DNA from: Dehalococcoidia bacterium
Lineage (GTDB): Bacteria; Chloroflexota; Dehalococcoidia; GIF9; UBA5620
NCBI GenBank assembly: GCA_016783225.1
Contig: JADHWZ010000100.1
Coordinates: 1-8,304 of the forward strand
Reading direction: 5' to 3'
DNA length: 8,304 nt
The stretch's first letter is position 1; each line of letters starts with the position of its first letter. The notes under the pieces were generated by a model. The model was given only the letters and a program-made list of their open reading frames with translations. It was not told where the DNA came from and searched no databases. Made by a program: the position numbers and the translations under genes. Of this stretch, positions 5,149 to 8,304 are shown piece after piece.

Positions 5149-6592
5149 CCCACCCTTCTTCAATCAAGCCGGGATTCAGTGCGCCGATAAAGGGCAAGTT
5201 CCTATACTCTCCGTGGTAGTCCAGCCCATAGCCGACCACGAACTCGTCTGGAACCTCAAAGCCGATGTAGTCAAGCGGGACGTCGGCAAGGCGACGGGCT
5301 CGCTTATCGAGCAGCGTACAAACGTGCAGGGTGGCTGGTTTGTGCGACGACAGATGGTTCAGCACGTAGTTGAGAGTCATGCCGGTGTCAACGATGTCCT
5401 CGACCATCAGTACATCAAGTCCGGCTATGCTGGTGTCGAGGTCCTTGGTTATCTTGACTGCTGGGTCGGCGTCGCCGCCATAATAGGAAATTGCCATGAA
5501 GTCTACGGTGAGCGGCAGAGAAATGTGTTGCATCAGGTCAGCCATAAAACAGATGACGCCCTTGAGGATGCCAACCAGGACAAGTTGCCGCCCCACGTAG
5601 TCGCGGGAAATACGTGTGGCCAGGGCTTTGGTCTGCCGCTCAATCTGAGTGTGGCTGAATAGAACCCGGTCTATTCCCTCCACCTTTGTCTCGCCCAATG
5701 CCCCGTAGCCGTACTTGGCCAGCAATCGCAGGTAGTCCTTCTTGTTGAGAAGCTTGATGTTGACTTCAGGATGAACTTCTCTAAGACGCCGCAATTTCCG
5801 ATTCTTTTCTGTAATCAGGCTTTGTTTGAGGGTGGTCAGCTCGATGTAGAGGTCCAGCTCCGGCAGGTAGAAGTCGGGAGTGAACATTTCTGCCACTTTG
5901 TCGCCGTCCCAGGCTAGAGGGAAAGAGCGGGGTTCATAAAGCCACTCGATGCGGTAGAAATCAAGTAATCTGGCAAATTCCTCTTCGCTGGGATGACCGA
6001 AGCTGGATGGCCTTAATGATGAGGCAGGTGCCTCGGGCGTCTCCCTCGGCTCTCGCCGTTTGGTTACCGTTTTGCTGTGGCCAGCTTGTAACGCCTGATG
6101 AAGTTCCGCTTTTTGCAGGGTAGCGGCGATTATGTTTGCCACGGCGGATAGGAAGTCCTTGTGGGTCTGTGAGAAGTGTCTTGGCTCTTCAGTGTAGATT
6201 CGGATTTCTCCTACAACTTCTCCTTTTTGTAGTAGAGGTGCTCCAAGTACGGAGCTTATTTTCTCCATCTCGGCTGCCTCGGGATACTGGGCTCGCTTGT
6301 CTTGTGAGATATCGAAGATAGCCGCCACTTTTCCTTCCACGATATCAGGAAGGCTCTTACGGGCATTGAGCGCTCCTTTCCGAAGATACATATCGCTGAG
6401 GCCATGGGCAGCTACGATGTCGAGATACTCTCTTTGGGGGTTGAGGAGCATTATGGTGCATCCAGCGGCTCTCAGTGCCTTGGCTGTGCTCTTGGCGATA
6501 GAGTTGAGGGCTTTCTTGAGAGATAGAGACGAGTTAGCTGTCTTGGCTATTTGCTTGAAGGCTTGAAAGTAGCTTTTATCTGGGTTGTCCAT
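5126..6592 (-). CDS. hpt: Hypoxanthine phosphoribosyltransferase with N-terminal GAF and PD-(D/E)XK-like segments
   Basis: A 488-residue, three-part protein. The C-terminal part (about 303-488) is a complete HPRT, joining hypoxanthine or guanine to PRPP to make IMP/GMP. It shows VGILKG (340-345), the flexible-loop ISYYGG (368-373), the PRPP motif VLMVEDIVDTGMTL (394-407), the DKR lysine (430), and DEFVVGYGLDYHGEYRNLPFIG (450-470). Residues about 7-165 look like a GAF sensor domain. After a charged linker (about 173-200), residues about 201-295 (SEEEFARLLDFYRIEWLYEP, then TPDFYLPELDLYIELTTLK) match a PD-(D/E)XK nuclease-like pattern: P239-D240, E251, then T rather than K two residues on (K256 nearby), so activity is doubtful. 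Standard HPRT is about 180 residues. I chose the ATG at 6592 for its GGGAGG site 7 nt upstream; a GTG at 6646 would overlap nrdJ and has no such site. It lies 31 nt after nrdJ, probably in one operon. The last codons overlap the small-RNA gene. Confidence 0.88.
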   Translation of the reverse strand: MDNPDKSYFQAFKQIAKTANSSLSLKKALNSIAKSTAKALRAAGCTIMLLNPQREYLDIVAAHGLSDMYLRKGALNARKSLPDIVEGKVAAIFDISQDKRAQYPEAAEMEKISSVLGAPLLQKGEVVGEIRIYTEEPRHFSQTHKDFLSAVANIIAATLQKAELHQALQAGHSKTVTKRREPRETPEAPASSLRPSSFGHPSEEEFARLLDFYRIEWLYEPRSFPLAWDGDKVAEMFTPDFYLPELDLYIELTTLKQSLITEKNRKLRRLREVHPEVNIKLLNKKDYLRLLAKYGYGALGETKVEGIDRVLFSHTQIERQTKALATRISRDYVGRQLVLVGILKGVICFMADLMQHISLPLTVDFMAISYYGGDADPAVKITKDLDTSIAGLDVLMVEDIVDTGMTLNYVLNHLSSHKPATLHVCTLLDKRARRLADVPLDYIGFEVPDEFVVGYGLDYHGEYRNLPFIGALNPGLIEEGWEKQTSPK

Positions 6593-6599
6593 GCCTCCT

Positions 6600-6605
6600 C
6601 CTCCC
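6600..6605 (-). promoter_or_regulatory. Ribosome binding site deciding the hpt start
   Basis: GGGAGG (within a GGGAGGAGGAGG run, 6594-6605) lies 7 nt upstream of the ATG at 6592, in the short gap after the nrdJ stop. It favours this start over the upstream in-frame GTG at 6646. Confidence 0.75.
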
Positions 6606-6623
6606 GGGGGTGCTCCTGCCGGC

Positions 6624-8304
6624 CTATCCGCACTTAGTGTAGCCACAGCCGGGGCAGATGTGGCAGCCCTCTTGATAGATGAGGATGTTGCCGCATTCAG
6701 GACATTGCCCCGCCCAGTTCTTTGTTACTCCAAGCTCTTTGGGGCTAGTGCTGTGTTTATCCCTGATGTATTTCTCCAGTACACTGCCTATGGCGTCACC
6801 GCAGGAAAGGACAGCACGGCCTTGCTCCCAGGCAACAGAGGGGCAGCGGATGGCACGTAGCTGTTTAGCCACGGAGGCTATGTCAATGCCTGACCTCAAG
6901 GCTAAAGAGATGAGTCGGCTTGTGGCTTCCAATTGCGCCGAAGCACACCCACCAGCTTTTCCCAGGCTGGAAAAGACTTCGCAGATTCCCTCGTCATCGA
7001 AGTTCACGGTGACATAGAGGTAACCGCAGCCAGTGGTTACTCGCTCGGTAATTCCTTTAGTAACTTTGGGCCGTGCTCTTGGGCTGAGTTCACTTTCAGG
7101 TATCGCTTCGACATGGTTGACAGTCAGAACCTGGCTCTCACGGCTGCGGTCCCGGTAGATAGTTATTCCTTTTAGACCTGACTTGTAGGCGAGCATATAC
7201 ACTTCACCTACATCTTCCGGCGTGGCTTCGTGGGAGAGATTGACTGTCTTGGAAACGGCACTGTCAGTGGACCTCTGGAAAGCCGCCTGCATTTTCACGT
7301 GCCACTCCGGAGTTATGTCATGAGCACTGACGAAGACGTCCTTTATCCAGTCGGGGATATTTTCGATGTCCCGGAGCTTCTTCCCTTCAGCTAGTTGTTC
7401 CATCAGTTCCGAGGAATAGAAACCTTGGTCTTTCGCTACCTGCTCAAAATATGGGTTCACTTCTATCAGTTGTTTACCATCCAGGATATGCCGCGTATAG
7501 ACAAGAGCAAAAAGAGGCTCAATGCCGCTGGAGCAGCCAGCGATTATGCTTAGTGTGCCGGTGGGAGCGATGGTAGTCCGCGAAGCATTTCTTGGCCTCA
7601 ATCCATTACAGGTGTCGTAGATGCTGCCCTTGAAGGCGGGGAACAAGCCTCGCTGCTCTCCCAGCTTTACAGATTCCTTGGTCGCTTCTTCAGATATGAA
7701 GCGCATAAGGGTCTCAGCTACCTCCAGCGCCCGGTCAGAGTCATAAGGCATGGCCAGCATGATTAGCATGTCGGCAAAACCCATGACGCCAAGCCCTATC
7801 TTTCTGGTGGCCTTGGTCATCTCGTCTATCTGAGGCAATGGGAATTTGTTGACATCGATGACATCGTCGAGAAAGCGGACACCTAGTCTGGTAGTCTGTC
7901 CCAGCCTCTCGTAGTCAATTTCAGGTTGGGCACCGTCACGTTTGACCATCGTGGACAGGTTAATCGAGGCCAGATTGCAGGACTCGAAGGGAAGTAGGGG
8001 TTGTTCGCCACATGGATTTGTGCTCTCTATTTTGCCCAGGTTGGCAGTGGGATTATCCTTGTTAATGCGGTCGATGAAGACGATGCCAGGGTCACCGATA
8101 CGCCAGGCCATGTCTGTGATTTTCTCGAACACTTCTCTGGCGTTGAGTTTGCCAACTGCCTCTTTGGTGCGTGGATTCAGCAAATCGTAGTCTGTGTTCT
8201 TCTCTACAGCATCCATGAACTCCGTGGTAACGGCGACGGATAGATTGAAGTTAGTCAATGCCTTCGGGTCATCCTTAGCTGAGATGAATTCCAGGATATC
8301 AGGG
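6624..8304 (-). CDS. nrdJ: Adenosylcobalamin-dependent (class II) ribonucleotide reductase, C-terminal part (5' end beyond window)
   Basis: Reduces ribonucleotides to deoxyribonucleotides using a B12-derived thiyl radical, so it needs no oxygen. 559 residues are visible and the frame is open to the right edge (DILEFISAKDDPKALTNF is normal internal family sequence), so the start lies outside. Counting from the L before TNFNLSVAV (codon 8256-8258) as residue 1: catalytic NPCGE at 81-85 followed by ESCNLASINL (92-101); phosphate-binding APTGTLS (231-237) and SSGIEPLFALVY; a TSCPD-type domain at about 400-490 (GCGYLYVTVN, CEVFSSLGKAGGCASAQ); and a C-terminal zinc-ribbon/redox tail with CPEC at 519-522 and C532, CPGC at 535-538 and C543. 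The tail is typical of NrdJ and probably re-reduces the active-site disulfide. It is followed after 31 nt by hpt, coupling dNTP synthesis with purine salvage. Confidence 0.95.
   Translation of the reverse strand, partial: PDILEFISAKDDPKALTNFNLSVAVTTEFMDAVEKNTDYDLLNPRTKEAVGKLNAREVFEKITDMAWRIGDPGIVFIDRINKDNPTANLGKIESTNPCGEQPLLPFESCNLASINLSTMVKRDGAQPEIDYERLGQTTRLGVRFLDDVIDVNKFPLPQIDEMTKATRKIGLGVMGFADMLIMLAMPYDSDRALEVAETLMRFISEEATKESVKLGEQRGLFPAFKGSIYDTCNGLRPRNASRTTIAPTGTLSIIAGCSSGIEPLFALVYTRHILDGKQLIEVNPYFEQVAKDQGFYSSELMEQLAEGKKLRDIENIPDWIKDVFVSAHDITPEWHVKMQAAFQRSTDSAVSKTVNLSHEATPEDVGEVYMLAYKSGLKGITIYRDRSRESQVLTVNHVEAIPESELSPRARPKVTKGITERVTTGCGYLYVTVNFDDEGICEVFSSLGKAGGCASAQLEATSRLISLALRSGIDIASVAKQLRAIRCPSVAWEQGRAVLSCGDAIGSVLEKYIRDKHSTSPKELGVTKNWAGQCPECGNILIYQEGCHICPGCGYTKCG

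Noticed and set aside
6593..6646. Upstream GTG start for hpt adding 18 residues (ATLSADRPAGAPPGGGG)
   Set aside because: It would overlap nrdJ, has no Shine-Dalgarno, and the added glycine/proline stretch is simply the translated ribosome binding site of the ATG at 6592.

Overview
All four protein-coding genes in this window lie on the minus strand, so the window reads right to left. The organism is most likely an uncultivated anaerobic or subsurface bacterium, perhaps of the Chloroflexota (Dehalococcoidia-like). That guess rests on the B12-dependent ribonucleotide reductase with a TSCPD/zinc-ribbon tail, the multidomain HPRT, a lipoprotein-type binding protein with an E/P/A-rich linker, and moderate GC. 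No taxonomic marker is present.

Right part (8304 to 5126): the C-terminal portion of an adenosylcobalamin-dependent (class II) ribonucleotide reductase (nrdJ) is followed after 31 nt by an unusual hypoxanthine phosphoribosyltransferase with an N-terminal GAF domain and a middle PD-(D/E)XK-nuclease-like segment. The two form a probable nucleotide-metabolism operon (dNTP synthesis plus purine salvage).

Middle part (about 5150 to 3950): about 1.2 kb without a convincing protein gene. Next to the hpt 3' end, on the opposite strand, sits what looks like a complete small-RNA gene. It has a strong promoter (TTGACA, 17 bp, extended -10), a roughly 110-nt RNA closed by a 9-bp perfect (13 bp with wobbles) end stem, and a U-rich tail. 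It matches no RNA family I recognise. To its left lie two BIME-like elements, each made of two inverted GTAG-headed hairpins and each bracketed by a pair of direct repeats. A further common hairpin repeat and the leader of the transporter operon follow.

Left part (3950 to 1): a branched-chain-amino-acid-type (HAAT) ABC importer operon. A lipoprotein substrate-binding protein with an extra C-terminal domain comes first, then a strong intergenic hairpin, then the permeases LivH and LivM. LivM runs off the left edge, and the ATPases LivG/LivF are probably beyond it. The lipoprotein captures the ligand outside the membrane and passes it to the LivH-LivM channel. The true substrate cannot be read from the sequence.
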